A stretch of 64,000 bases of DNA from Streptomyces sp. yr375 (lineage in GTDB: Bacteria > Actinomycetota > Actinomycetes > Streptomycetales > Streptomycetaceae). The notes under the pieces were generated by a model. It did no database searches and was not told where the DNA came from. It saw only the letters and a program-made list of their open reading frames with translations. The stretch spans positions 1 to 64,000 of the forward strand of contig NZ_FOFF01000003.1 of assembly GCF_900110755.1 (NCBI RefSeq), given 5' to 3'. The first letter of the stretch is position 1. Each line of letters begins with the position of its first letter. A program made the translations under genes and the position numbers. Of the stretch, positions 47,691 through 57,435 are shown in pieces.

Positions 47691-48110
47691 ATGAACATCC
47701 CTTTCCTGGGCAACAGGAGCAAGAAGCACGGTGCGGCGGTGCTGGCCGAGGACCCCGAGGGGATCGCCGAACTCCTCTCCGAATGCGAGCTGTTGCGTTC
47801 CCACGCGGACCGGGAGGGGATCCGACTCGACGACACCGCCGCCTCGTTGGAGGCGCTCGACCAGTTGCCGCCGCGCTGGCGCGACGACGAGGAGGGCCTG
47901 TCCTGGTTCGGCCACGACGCCGGGCTCTACCTGGGGACGGTCGTCGTGCGCACCGTGCCCGGCGCCGCCTGGGCGATCCGGCCCGGTGGCGAGCCGGTCG
48001 TCCGGCTGGCGTCCGGCCGGGAGATCGACGTGGCCGCGGCCGGTCGCGACTGGGCCGCGAGCGGGACTCCCGAACTGTCCCAGCTCTACGCGGAGGTGGC
48101 CGAGAACTGA
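47691..48110 (+). CDS. Conserved Streptomyces protein (DUF6278-like)
   Basis: A 139-residue acidic cytoplasmic protein: an N-terminal FLGNRSKKHG, a helical part with GIAELLSECELLRSHADREG, then LPPRWRDDEEGLSWFGHDAG and GAAWAIRPGGEPVVRL. Similar proteins accompany exonuclease III genes in Streptomyces; I recall the family as DUF6278 but cannot confirm it. No catalytic motif is visible. Confidence 0.65.
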   Translation: MNIPFLGNRSKKHGAAVLAEDPEGIAELLSECELLRSHADREGIRLDDTAASLEALDQLPPRWRDDEEGLSWFGHDAGLYLGTVVVRTVPGAAWAIRPGGEPVVRLASGREIDVAAAGRDWAASGTPELSQLYAEVAEN

Positions 48111-48241
48111 CCTCCCGGCACCCCGGCACGACTGGTGTAAATACGGCTAATGACCGAAAAGTGCGTGTCGTACCTTAACGCCGCTCTTATGTGGATAGTT
48201 TGCGGCAACCACGACACGGCTGAGAGTGAGTAGGGCTGCGC

Positions 48242-48985
<744 letters not shown>

Positions 48986-49036
48986 GCCCCGACGGTGGCA
49001 GCCGCCGAGCCCACCCGCCCCGGCAGCGGCCGGAGA

Positions 49037-50611
49037 TCACTGCTCGCGCAGCGGAATCGACACGTACGACGGGTCGTCCACCGGCGAGGAGAAGGTCAGC
49101 CGCGCGCCGGACGGGTTGTGCTCGATGTAGAGCGGGTCGACCGTGTCGACGACCAGGGCGAGCCGGTGCCCTGCCGGGACGTCGTAGGCCGTGGCGAACA
49201 GGTCCAGGTCGAGACGGAACGGAGTGCCCGGCGTGCGCCCGTGGAAGGTGTACGGCGCGTTGCTGACCAGCTTGCCGAGGCCGAGCGGCCCCACGTCGTA
49301 CAGATAGGCGACGAGGGTGCCGCTCTCCTCGGTCGGAGTGACGGTGGTGTGCAACTGGGCGGTACCGCGCACCTGTTGGGGCGTGGCGTACTTCTCCGAC
49401 TGCCATACGGCGGCCCAGGCGCGGGGGAGCAGCGGGACGACCGCCACCGGGGGGAGCTTCACCAGTTGGTCGAGGACGCTGGAGAGGAAGACGGTTCCGG
49501 CGTCCGCGCCCGAGTCCACGTTGGTGTGCAGGGTGGTCGTGCCCGCGAGGGCGATCTTCCGCCGGGTCGCGGTCACCGACTTCCAGTCCGGATACCCCTC
49601 GTAGCCGTCTGTGGAACGGGACTTGAGCCGGACCGGCTGCTCCCGGTCGACGCCGTTGTCCGCGCCCTTGAGGTAGTGGTCGAACCAGCGCTCGGTGTCG
49701 GTCCACACGTCGTTGGGCAGCCCGAACAGGCCGGAGATCTCGGGGGTCGCGTGGTCGCCGGGCCGGAACTCCAGGCGCTTCGGGCCGGTCAGCTTCCCGT
49801 AGAAGTCGATGGTCTGGTTGGGCGGGAAGATCGTGTCGCCCCAGGCTCCGGCGAGCATGACCGCGGGGCCGTTCTTGTTGAGCTGGTCCAGATACGTCGC
49901 GACGGAACGTTTCCGCCCCCAGGCGAGCATGGCCTGCTCCCGGGACAGGTCGGAGGCGGAGAAGTCCGCGAAGAGCTGCCGGGACTCGGCGCTCATCCGG
50001 CCCGTGGCAGCGCCCACCGCGTTGAGGAAGGCCGCGGCCTGGCTGTGCTGGGTGCGCCCCGAGTAGATCGAGGCGATCAGGTCCGCCCAGCCGCTGAGCG
50101 AGGCGACCGCCTTGACGCGCTTGTCGTGCGCGGCGGCGAGCAGGCTGATGCCGGCCCCGTAGGAGACGCCCGCCATGCCGATGTTCTTCGGGTCGCTGGG
50201 GGTGTGGGCGAGCGCCCAGTCGACGACCTTGGCGGCGTCGGCCACGTCGGACGGGCCCGCGACCTCGATCTCGCCGCCGGACTGCCAGAACCCGCGCACG
50301 TTGTAACTCAGCACCACGTAACCGGTGTCGGCGAGTCTGCGGGCCTCGGCGAGATACTGGACCTGCGGGAAGCCCCAGGCCGTGGGCAGCACGATCAGCG
50401 GGAGGCGGCGCGAGCCGTCGGCGCGCGCGGGGGTCACGACGTTGGCCTTGAGGACGGTCCCGCCGGCCCCGGCGATGTCGACGAACCGGACGTCGCTCGT
50501 CGCCGCCTGCGCGGCGGGAGCCAGCGTGAGGCCGCCACCGGCGACCAGGGACGCGCAGACCGCGCCCACGGCGGTCGTACGCAGGGCCTTGCGATGCTGT
50601 CCCAGTCCCAC
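49037..50611 (-). CDS. Secreted CocE/NonD-type alpha/beta hydrolase (X-Pro dipeptidyl peptidase S15-like)
   Basis: A 524-residue exported serine hydrolase. The signal peptide (ALRTTAVGAVCASLVAGGG) ends near AAQA-A. The hydrolase domain has the oxyanion region PTAWGFPQVQYL, the nucleophile motif GVSYGAG, and a likely catalytic Asp/His in LAGAWGDTIFPP and FRPGDHATPE. The C-terminal jelly-roll domain (about 340-520) is of X-Pro dipeptidyl peptidase type, with DLDLFATAYDVPAGHRLALV. The start is GTG 50611, six bases after GAGGAG. It hydrolyses peptides or esters outside the cell. Confidence 0.85.
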   Translation of the reverse strand: MGLGQHRKALRTTAVGAVCASLVAGGGLTLAPAAQAATSDVRFVDIAGAGGTVLKANVVTPARADGSRRLPLIVLPTAWGFPQVQYLAEARRLADTGYVVLSYNVRGFWQSGGEIEVAGPSDVADAAKVVDWALAHTPSDPKNIGMAGVSYGAGISLLAAAHDKRVKAVASLSGWADLIASIYSGRTQHSQAAAFLNAVGAATGRMSAESRQLFADFSASDLSREQAMLAWGRKRSVATYLDQLNKNGPAVMLAGAWGDTIFPPNQTIDFYGKLTGPKRLEFRPGDHATPEISGLFGLPNDVWTDTERWFDHYLKGADNGVDREQPVRLKSRSTDGYEGYPDWKSVTATRRKIALAGTTTLHTNVDSGADAGTVFLSSVLDQLVKLPPVAVVPLLPRAWAAVWQSEKYATPQQVRGTAQLHTTVTPTEESGTLVAYLYDVGPLGLGKLVSNAPYTFHGRTPGTPFRLDLDLFATAYDVPAGHRLALVVDTVDPLYIEHNPSGARLTFSSPVDDPSYVSIPLREQ

Positions 50612-50691
50612 GGTCCACTCCTCGACGTGCCACAGTGCAAAGTGACCCGACGGTAACCGATTCGTCCCAACTGGGGTAACCCGGCGGCTAG

Positions 50692-51438
50692 TTACGTGGC
50701 AGTAACAATTGTCGCCGCAGGTAGCGGGGCCTGGGCCGCCCGGGTCACGTCCTCCACCAGCTCGACCACGTCGGGGCCGTACGCCTGGGAGTTGATCACC
50801 TTCAGGAGCAGGACGAAGGAGGCGTTGCCGTGCTTGCGGGCCAGCCGCTCGTGGTTGCGGACGAGATACCGGGTCGCGGCCTGGTTGTTGATCGCGCGCT
50901 GCCCGCAGAACAGGAACACCGGCCGCCCGCCACGCCGCGAGCCGGCGGTGAGCCGGGCCAGCAGGACGTACTCGGTGACGCCCGACTCCATCCGGTAGTG
51001 CTCGCCGCCGATCTGGAACGCCAACCGGTCCGGGCCCGGTTCGCGGTCGGTGTTGACGCGCACCCCGGGCAGCATGGCCTGGAGATGGGCCGCCATCCGC
51101 CGGTTCGACCCCGGGCCGCCGACGCAGAACTCCGTGCGCTCCCCGAAACCCTGCCGGGCCGCGTCCTGGGTGACCACCTCCGCGCCCGCGCCGCAGTCCT
51201 TGATGAGCGCGGCGAGCTCCAGCAGCGCGAACACGTCGTGCCGGTGCACCGCGAGATCGGGGCTGCCCGCGTCGCGGTTGACCACGAGCAGCGACTCCGA
51301 GTGCTCGGGCAGCCCGAAGAACGCCTGCTTGCGCCGCAGCCTGCGCCTCCACAGGTAGGTACGGGCCAGCCAGCCCAGCGTGGCACTGATGCCGGCGGCG
51401 ACCACCCCCAGGACGATGTTGCGCACGTCGTCGTTCAT
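50692..51438 (-). CDS. Membrane-anchored protein of unknown function
   Basis: A 248-residue protein with one N-terminal transmembrane helix (IVLGVVAAGISATLGWLA) and a basic stop-transfer (WRRRLRRKQ). The soluble domain contains LLVVNRDAGSPDLAVHRHDV, FALLELAALIKDCG, FCVGGPGSNRRMAAHL and FLFCGQRAINNQAATRYLVR. The last two blocks resemble nucleotide- or ligand-binding loops, but I recognise no named family. Codon usage is typical of the window. It is divergent from the transpeptidase gene. Confidence 0.65.
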   Translation of the reverse strand: MNDDVRNIVLGVVAAGISATLGWLARTYLWRRRLRRKQAFFGLPEHSESLLVVNRDAGSPDLAVHRHDVFALLELAALIKDCGAGAEVVTQDAARQGFGERTEFCVGGPGSNRRMAAHLQAMLPGVRVNTDREPGPDRLAFQIGGEHYRMESGVTEYVLLARLTAGSRRGGRPVFLFCGQRAINNQAATRYLVRNHERLARKHGNASFVLLLKVINSQAYGPDVVELVEDVTRAAQAPLPAATIVTAT

Positions 51439-51581
51439 GGGCGCGCATGGTAGCGGGCGAGCATGACCGGCGCGTACTTGTGTTCGACATGTGGCAGTCG
51501 TATGACAGTGCCCGGAAGGAGGCTGTCGGGGCCCCGGGAATGTGGTTACGCTGCGCGGACGGTTCCCGACTGGAGGTATGG

Positions 51582-53381
51582 ATGCGTCGCCCTGTCGCGC
51601 GGAAGCTGTCGGTCCTGGCGGTCTCGGCCGCCGTGGTCACGGTGGGGGCGGCAGCGCCACCCGCCGCGCAGAGAACGGCGGTCGAGAAGGTCCCCGTCGC
51701 CGTCGGCTACGGCGGTGCCGTCGCCAGCGTCGACGCCGACGCCTCCGCGGCCGGCATCGAGGTCCTGAGGAAGGGCGGCAACGCCGTCGACGCGGCCGTC
51801 GCCACCGCCGCCGCCCTCGGCGTCACCGAGCCCTACTCCTCCGGCGTCGGCGGAGGCGGCTACTTCGTCTACTACGACGCCAAGTCCCGTACGGTGCACA
51901 CCATCGACGGCCGCGAGACCGCCCCGCTGACGGCGGATTCCGGCCTCTTCCTGGAGAACGGGAAGCCGCTCGCCTTCGCCGACGCCGTCACCAGCGGCCT
52001 CAGCGTCGGCACGCCGGGCACCCCGGCCACCTGGGCGACGGCACTGGGCAAATGGGGCAGCGAGAAGCTCGGTACGGTGCTGAAGCCCGCCGAGCGCCTG
52101 GCCCGCGACGGCTTCACCGTCGACGACACCTTCCGCTCCCAGACCGCCGCCAACGAGACCCGCTTCCGCTACTTCCCGGACACCGTGAAGCTGTTCCTGC
52201 CGGGCGGCCAACTCCCCGTCGTGGGCTCGACGTTCAAGAACCCCGACCTCGCGAAGACGTACGCGGAGCTGGGCCGCAAGGGCGTCGGCGCGGTCTACCG
52301 GGGCGACCTCGGCAAGGACATCGTCGACACCGTCAACCACCCGCCCGTGGACCCGGGTTCGGGCTGGAACGCCCGGCCGGGCAACCTGACCGCCAAGGAC
52401 CTCGCGGCCTACCGCGCCAAGTTCCAAGCGCCCACGAAGACTTCGTACCGCGGACTGGGCGTCTACTCCATCGCGCCCTCCTCCTCGGGCGGCACGACGG
52501 TCGGCGAGGCCCTCAACATCCTTGAGAAGACGGACCTTTCGAAGGCCAGCGAGGTGCAGTACCTGCACCACTACATCGAGGCCAGCCGGATCGCGTTCGC
52601 CGACCGCGGGCGCTGGGTCGGCGACCCCGCCTTCGAGGACGTCCCCACCAAGGAACTGCTGTCGCAGAAGTACGCCGACTCGCGGGCCTGCCTCATCAAG
52701 GACGACGCGGTCCTCACCAGCCCCGTCGCACCCGGCGACCCGCGCAAGCCGGCCGCCTGCAACACCGGCGGCACGGCCGCGCCGACGACGTACGAGGGTG
52801 AGAACACCACGCACCTGACCGTCGCCGACAAGTGGGGCAACGTCGTCTCGTACACGCTCACCATCGAGCAGACCGGCGGCAGCGGCATCACCGTCCCCGG
52901 CCGCGGCTTCATCCTCAACAACGAGCTGACGGACTTCTCCTTCGCCCCCGCGAACCCGGCCGTCCACGACCCGAACCTGCCCGGTCCGGGCAAGCGGCCG
53001 CGGTCCTCGATCTCGCCGACGATCGTGCTCGACCGGCACAACCAGCCGGTGGTGGCGCTGGGTTCGCCCGGCGGCGCGACCATCATCACCACCGTGCTGC
53101 AGACCCTGACCGAGTTCCTCGACCGCGGTCTGCCGCTCGTCGACGCGATCGCCGCCCCGCGCGCCAGCCAGCGCAACGCGGCCCGCACCGAACTCGAACC
53201 CGGCCTCTACAACAGCGACTTGAGGACGCAGTTGGAGAAGATCGGGCACTCCTTCACGCTCAACCCCGAGATCGGCGCGGCCACCGGCGTCCAGCGACTG
53301 CCGAACGGCAAGTGGCTGGCCGCCGCCGAGACCGTACGACGCGGCGGCGGCTCGGCGCAGGTGGTGTACCCCGCCCCGTAG
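51582..53381 (+). CDS. ggt: Gamma-glutamyltransferase
   Basis: A 599-residue exported N-terminal nucleophile hydrolase. The signal peptide (ARKLSVLAVSAAVVTVGAAA) is followed by the family block GIEVLRKGGNAVDAAVATAA and SSGVGGGGYFVYYD. The autoprocessing site, GENTTHLTVAD, gives the small subunit its N-terminal catalytic Thr. Later blocks are RPRSSISPTIVL and LGSPGGATIITTV. It cleaves and transfers the gamma-glutamyl group of glutathione-like compounds outside the cell. The start is ATG 51582, five bases after TGGAGG. Confidence 0.93.
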   Translation: MRRPVARKLSVLAVSAAVVTVGAAAPPAAQRTAVEKVPVAVGYGGAVASVDADASAAGIEVLRKGGNAVDAAVATAAALGVTEPYSSGVGGGGYFVYYDAKSRTVHTIDGRETAPLTADSGLFLENGKPLAFADAVTSGLSVGTPGTPATWATALGKWGSEKLGTVLKPAERLARDGFTVDDTFRSQTAANETRFRYFPDTVKLFLPGGQLPVVGSTFKNPDLAKTYAELGRKGVGAVYRGDLGKDIVDTVNHPPVDPGSGWNARPGNLTAKDLAAYRAKFQAPTKTSYRGLGVYSIAPSSSGGTTVGEALNILEKTDLSKASEVQYLHHYIEASRIAFADRGRWVGDPAFEDVPTKELLSQKYADSRACLIKDDAVLTSPVAPGDPRKPAACNTGGTAAPTTYEGENTTHLTVADKWGNVVSYTLTIEQTGGSGITVPGRGFILNNELTDFSFAPANPAVHDPNLPGPGKRPRSSISPTIVLDRHNQPVVALGSPGGATIITTVLQTLTEFLDRGLPLVDAIAAPRASQRNAARTELEPGLYNSDLRTQLEKIGHSFTLNPEIGAATGVQRLPNGKWLAAAETVRRGGGSAQVVYPAP

Positions 53382-53394
53382 CCCCAGGCTGTCT

Positions 53395-53412
53395 GGCCCT
53401 CTGGTCAGGGCC
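53395..53412. terminator. Small stem-loop between convergent ggt and clp genes
   Basis: GGCCCT (53395-53400) and AGGGCC (53407-53412) form a 6-bp stem with a six-base loop and TT after it on the plus strand. It sits between two convergent genes ending at 53381 and 53429. The stem is short, so its strength is uncertain. Confidence 0.45.
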
Positions 53413-53428
53413 TTCTGGTCAGGACGGG

Positions 53429-55969
53429 TCAGGACGTCGGGACGGGCGGCCGCGTGTGGAACGCGAGCCGCCCGTCCTCGACCTCCACCCGCACCCGGTC
53501 GCCCTCCGCGACCCGCCCGTCGAGCAGCAGCCGCGACAGCTCGTTGTCCACCTCCCGCTGGATCGTGCGACGCAACGGCCGGGCGCCGTACTCGGGTTGG
53601 TAGCCGCGCTCGGCGAGCCAGTCGACGGCCGTGTCGCCGAACTCGACCGTGATGCCCTTCGCGTGCACCAGTCGGCGCGTCTTCTCCAGCAACAGGTCGG
53701 TGATCCGCCGCAGTTGCTCACCGGTGAGCTGACGGAAGACGACGATCTCGTCGATCCGGTTGAGGAACTCCGGCCGGAAGTGCTCGCGCAACGGCCGCAG
53801 GATCCGCTCGCGCCGCGCCTCTTCGTCGGCGTCCGCGCCCCCCGACCCGAAGCCGAGGCCCGCGCCGCGCCGGGTGATCGCCTCCGACCCCAGGTTGCTG
53901 GTCATCACGATCACCGTGTTGGTGAAGTCGACCGTGCGGCCCTGCGAATCGGTGAGCCGGCCGTCGTCGAGAACCTGGAGCAGGATGTTGAAGACGTCCG
54001 GGTGCGCCTTCTCCACCTCGTCGAGCAGCAGCAGCGAGTACGGGTGCCGGCGGACGACCTCCGTCAACTGCCCGGCCTCCTCGTGGCCGACGTAGCCGGG
54101 CGGGGCGCCCACCAGACGGCTCACCGTGTGCCGCTCCTGGTACTCGCTCATGTCGAGCCGCACCATGCGCTCCTCGCTGCCGAACAGCGCCTGCGCCAGC
54201 GCGCGGGCGAGTTCGGTCTTCCCCACGCCGGTCGGGCCGAGGAACAGGAAACTGCCGATCGGCCGGTCCGGGCTCGACAGGCCCGCCCGCGAACGCAGCA
54301 CCGCGTCCGCGACGACCCGCACCGCCTCCTCCTGGCCGACGACCCGCTCGTGCAGATGCTCCTCCAGGGCGAGCAGCCGGTCCTTCTCGTCCTGCGTGAG
54401 GCTGGCCACCGGAATACCGGTCTGCCGGGACACCACCTCGGCGACGGCCTCGGCGGTCACCTCCAGCCGCCCCTCGTCGGCCGCCTCCTCATCGCTCACG
54501 TCCGCGATGCGCCGCCTCAACTCGACGATACGGTCCCGTAGTTGAGTGGCCTGCTCGTACTGCTCGGCCGCGGCGGCCTGGTCCTTGTCGAGGGCGAGCT
54601 GCTCGACCTCGCGCTCCATCGCCCGTACGTCCGTGCCCTTCGTGCGGGCGACGAGCCGCACCCGGGCGCCCGCCTGGTCGATCAGGTCGATCGCCTTGTC
54701 CGGCAGGTGGCGGTCGGTGAGATAGCGGTCGGACAGCTCCACGGCCGCGACGAGCGCCGCGTCGGTGTAGCGGACCTGGTGGTGGGCCTCGTAGCGGTCG
54801 CGCAGCCCGCGCAAAATCTCCAGCGCGTCCGCGACGGACGGCTCCGGGACCAGGATCGGCTGGAACCGGCGGGCCAGCGCCGCGTCCTTCTCGATCCGCC
54901 GGAACTCCTCCAGCGTCGTCGCGCCCACGATGTGCAACTCGCCCCGTGCCAGGGCCGGTTTGAGGATGTTCCCGGCGTCCATCGAACCGCCCTCGCCGCC
55001 CCCGCCCGCGCCGACGACCGTGTGCAGTTCGTCGATGAAGACGATCAACTGGTCGGAGTGCGCGCGGATCTCGCCGACGATGGTGTTCAGCCGCTCCTCG
55101 AAGTCGCCGCGGTAGCGGGTGCCCGCGACCACGCCCGCCAGGTCCAGGGCGACCACCCGCCGCGCGGCGAGGTTGTCCGGCACGTCGCCCTCCGCGATCC
55201 GCTGCGCCAGCCCCTCCACCAGGGCGGTCTTGCCGACGCCCGCGTCACCGATCAGCACCGGGTTGTTCTTGCCGCGCCGCGAGAGCACCTCGATGGTCTG
55301 CTCGATCTCGTCGTCCCGGCCGATCACCGGGTCGATGCGGCCCTCGCGGGCCAGCTCGGTGAGATCACGGCCGAACTTGTCGAGGGTGGGCGTGCCGCTG
55401 GGCCGCCGGCCGTCCGCCGCGCGGGTGGCCTGGGCGGCGTCCGGGTCCGCGGGCGGCATGCCCGTGGCGGCGAAGCGCGCCGCGTTGAGGATGTGCCCGG
55501 CCGCCGAGTCCGGGTTCGCGGCGAGGGCGCTGAGCACGTGCTCCGGGCCGATGTGCCCCGCGCCCCGGGAACGGGCCAGCTCGTGGGCGTCCAGCAGGGC
55601 GCGCTTGGCGGCCGGGGTCAGGGACAGCGAGGTGGGCGGCGGCACCTCGCCCGGCGGGTGCTGGACCGGGCCCGAACGCTCGTCGATCTGCGTCGCGAGC
55701 GAGTCGGGGTCGGCGCCGGCCCGGCTGAGCAGCGTACGGGTCGGCTCCGCCGTGAGGGCCGCGCGCAGGAGGTGCTCGGTGTCCAGGTCGCGGCTGCCGT
55801 GTTCGGCGGCGTACTGGGCCGCGCCGCGGACGAGCTCCCTCGCGGGGGCGCTGAGGAGCTGGCCTATGTTGATCTGGCGGGGGCCGGGGCGGGGCCCGCC
55901 GAAGAAGCGGGCCAGGAATTCGCCGAAGGGGTCGCCGTAGCCCTCCGGGCCGGTGAAGCCGCTGGTCAT
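53429..55969 (-). CDS. ClpC-type Clp ATPase
   Basis: An 846-residue double AAA+ unfoldase. A Gly/Pro-rich start is followed by a Clp_N domain with two repeats (about 30-170), the first AAA module with [14 protein letters not shown], a short UVR-like middle segment ([18 protein letters not shown]), and the second AAA module with [20 protein letters not shown]. The LGF tripeptide in GLGFGSG of the second module is the ClpP-docking loop, so it should feed substrates to ClpP. The short middle domain argues for ClpC rather than the disaggregase ClpB. The main ClpC is probably elsewhere; this looks like an additional copy. Confidence 0.88.
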   Translation of the reverse strand: MTSGFTGPEGYGDPFGEFLARFFGGPRPGPRQINIGQLLSAPARELVRGAAQYAAEHGSRDLDTEHLLRAALTAEPTRTLLSRAGADPDSLATQIDERSGPVQHPPGEVPPPTSLSLTPAAKRALLDAHELARSRGAGHIGPEHVLSALAANPDSAAGHILNAARFAATGMPPADPDAAQATRAADGRRPSGTPTLDKFGRDLTELAREGRIDPVIGRDDEIEQTIEVLSRRGKNNPVLIGDAGVGKTALVEGLAQRIAEGDVPDNLAARRVVALDLAGVVAGTRYRGDFEERLNTIVGEIRAHSDQLIVFIDELHTVVGAGGGGEGGSMDAGNILKPALARGELHIVGATTLEEFRRIEKDAALARRFQPILVPEPSVADALEILRGLRDRYEAHHQVRYTDAALVAAVELSDRYLTDRHLPDKAIDLIDQAGARVRLVARTKGTDVRAMEREVEQLALDKDQAAAAEQYEQATQLRDRIVELRRRIADVSDEEAADEGRLEVTAEAVAEVVSRQTGIPVASLTQDEKDRLLALEEHLHERVVGQEEAVRVVADAVLRSRAGLSSPDRPIGSFLFLGPTGVGKTELARALAQALFGSEERMVRLDMSEYQERHTVSRLVGAPPGYVGHEEAGQLTEVVRRHPYSLLLLDEVEKAHPDVFNILLQVLDDGRLTDSQGRTVDFTNTVIVMTSNLGSEAITRRGAGLGFGSGGADADEEARRERILRPLREHFRPEFLNRIDEIVVFRQLTGEQLRRITDLLLEKTRRLVHAKGITVEFGDTAVDWLAERGYQPEYGARPLRRTIQREVDNELSRLLLDGRVAEGDRVRVEVEDGRLAFHTRPPVPTS

Positions 55970-56178
55970 GGCGTTCCGTTCGATCGACGGTACCGGTCGG
56001 ACGCGGGTGCCCTTGCCTGCGGCGCTGTGGTTGTGGGGTGGGGTAAGGGCCCGTGAACCACCATGGCACGATCCCTTTTAAGCGGCATGTCCTGGCGGAT
56101 TGGTGTTGGACGGCGGCTGCGGGCCGGATGTGGCTGGTCGCGCCCACGCGGCGGAGCCGCACGTCGATACAGCCCCGC

Positions 56179-56193
56179 GCCCCTGGGTGGGGC
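56179..56193 (-). terminator. Possible stem-loop terminator after map
   Basis: GCCCC-TGGGT-GGGGC forms a short perfect stem directly downstream of the map stop on the minus strand, inside a 227-base gap. Surrounding sequence (GGCGGAGCCGCACGTCGATA) looks like a conserved Streptomyces intergenic element. Without a T-tract the assignment is weak. Confidence 0.35.
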
Positions 56194-56196
56194 CGC

Positions 56197-56967
56197 TTAA
56201 CGCCTCTCGGTCAGGACCCTTGGGCCGCTCTTCGTGATCGCGACCGTGTGTTCTGCGTGGGCCGCTCTTGAGGTGTCGTTGGTTCGGAGGGTCCAGCCGT
56301 CGGGGGCCTCGTGGTAGGTGTCCTTGCCGCCGGCGATCAGCATCGGCTCGATCGCGATGACCATGCCGTGGCGCAGCGGGAAGCCGCGGTGGGGGCGGCC
56401 CTCGTTCGGGATCGAGGGGTCCTCGTGCATGTGGCGGCCGATGCCGTGGCCCCCGAAGCCGTCCGGGATGCCGTACCCCGCCGCCCGGCACACCGTGCCG
56501 ATCGCGTGCGCGATGTCGCCGACTCGGTTGCCGACGACCGCCGCCTCGATGCCGGCCGCGAGAGCGCGCTCGGCGGTCTCGATCAGCCGGACGTCCGCCG
56601 GGCGGGGGGTGCCGACGGTGAAGCTGATGGCGGAGTCGCCGACCCAGCCGTTCAGCTCGGCGCCGAAGTCGGCGGAGAGCAGGTCGCCGTCGCGCAGCCG
56701 GTAGCCGGTGGGGATGCCGTGCACGATCGCGTCGTTCACGGACGTGCAGAGCACCGCCGGGAAGGGCGTCGCGGCGAAGGACGGGCGGTAGCCGAGGAAC
56801 GGCGACGTCGCCCCCGCCCCGCGCAGCACCCCGTGTGCCAGCTCGTCCAGCTCCAGCAGGGAAACGCCCACGTCAGCGGCCTCGCGCACGGCCGTCAGGG
56901 CTCGTGCGACGACCTGTCCGGCCTCGTACATGGCGTCGATCGATGTGTCCGTCTTCAGCTCAACCAT
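56197..56967 (-). CDS. map: Methionine aminopeptidase, type I
   Basis: A 256-residue metalloprotease of the pita-bread fold. Metal ligands are visible: Asp in LSADFGAELNGWVGDSA (two), His in GHGIGRHMHEDP, Glu in MVIAIEPML and Glu in AAHAEHTVA. It removes the N-terminal methionine from new proteins. The upstream gap of 32 bases is shared with a divergent XRE gene and contains a TATAGT hexamer seven bases from the ATG, so the mRNA is probably leaderless. Streptomyces has more than one map gene; this one's link to an XRE regulator suggests an accessory or inducible copy. Confidence 0.93.
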   Translation of the reverse strand: MVELKTDTSIDAMYEAGQVVARALTAVREAADVGVSLLELDELAHGVLRGAGATSPFLGYRPSFAATPFPAVLCTSVNDAIVHGIPTGYRLRDGDLLSADFGAELNGWVGDSAISFTVGTPRPADVRLIETAERALAAGIEAAVVGNRVGDIAHAIGTVCRAAGYGIPDGFGGHGIGRHMHEDPSIPNEGRPHRGFPLRHGMVIAIEPMLIAGGKDTYHEAPDGWTLRTNDTSRAAHAEHTVAITKSGPRVLTERR

Positions 56968-56974
56968 GCCAATT

Positions 56975-56993
56975 ACTATACCGGTATTAGAAT
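56975..56993. promoter_or_regulatory. Shared operator and back-to-back leaderless promoters for map and xre
   Basis: The palindrome ATACCGGTAT (56978-56987) is flanked on one strand by TAGAAT (56988-56993), seven bases before the xre ATG. On the other strand TATAGT (56980 to 56975) lies seven bases before the map ATG. Both hexamers fit the -10 consensus TANNNT at leaderless spacing. A regulator on the palindrome would cover both promoters at once; the XRE protein is the obvious candidate. Confidence 0.6.
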
Positions 56994-56999
56994 GGTGCC

Positions 57000-57251
57000 A
57001 TGGTGCGTACCCCCTTGACCCCTGAAGAGCGCGAACGCGGCGAGCGGCTCGGGCGGCTGCTGCGCGCCGCGCGCGGCGACCGGAGCATGACCGAGATCGC
57101 GGCGCGGGCCGGCCTCTCCGCCGAGACCCTCCGCAAGATCGAGACCGGCCGGGCGCCCACCCCGGCGTTCTTCACCGTCGCCGCGCTCGCCCGGGTGCTC
57201 GGCCTGTCGATGGACGAACTGGCGGGACTGTGCGTGCTCGCCCCGGCGTGA
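57000..57251 (+). CDS. XRE-family helix-turn-helix regulator
   Basis: An 83-residue protein consisting almost only of a Cro/CI helix-turn-helix: RLGRLLRAARGDRSMTEIAA, then RAGLSAETLRKIETGRAPTP and ALARVLGLSMDELAGL. It is divergent from map with a 32-base shared promoter, so it probably autoregulates and controls map. Such short XRE proteins bind as dimers to small palindromes, matching the ATACCGGTAT site. Confidence 0.88.
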   Translation: MVRTPLTPEERERGERLGRLLRAARGDRSMTEIAARAGLSAETLRKIETGRAPTPAFFTVAALARVLGLSMDELAGLCVLAPA

Positions 57252-57435
57252 CGCCGATCTGACGCGATATGAGGCCGGCGTGATGTCCGGAACCGGCCGC
57301 CCGCCGACGTGTCACGGGTCAAGATCGTGCAATGGGGCCCGCCGCGTCCGCTCTGAGAACTTGACGTGACCGCGCTGTAACACGAATGGTGTTTTCTACG
57401 AGCTGGATTGTTCCGGTCGGGGCGGGAGTCGAGCG

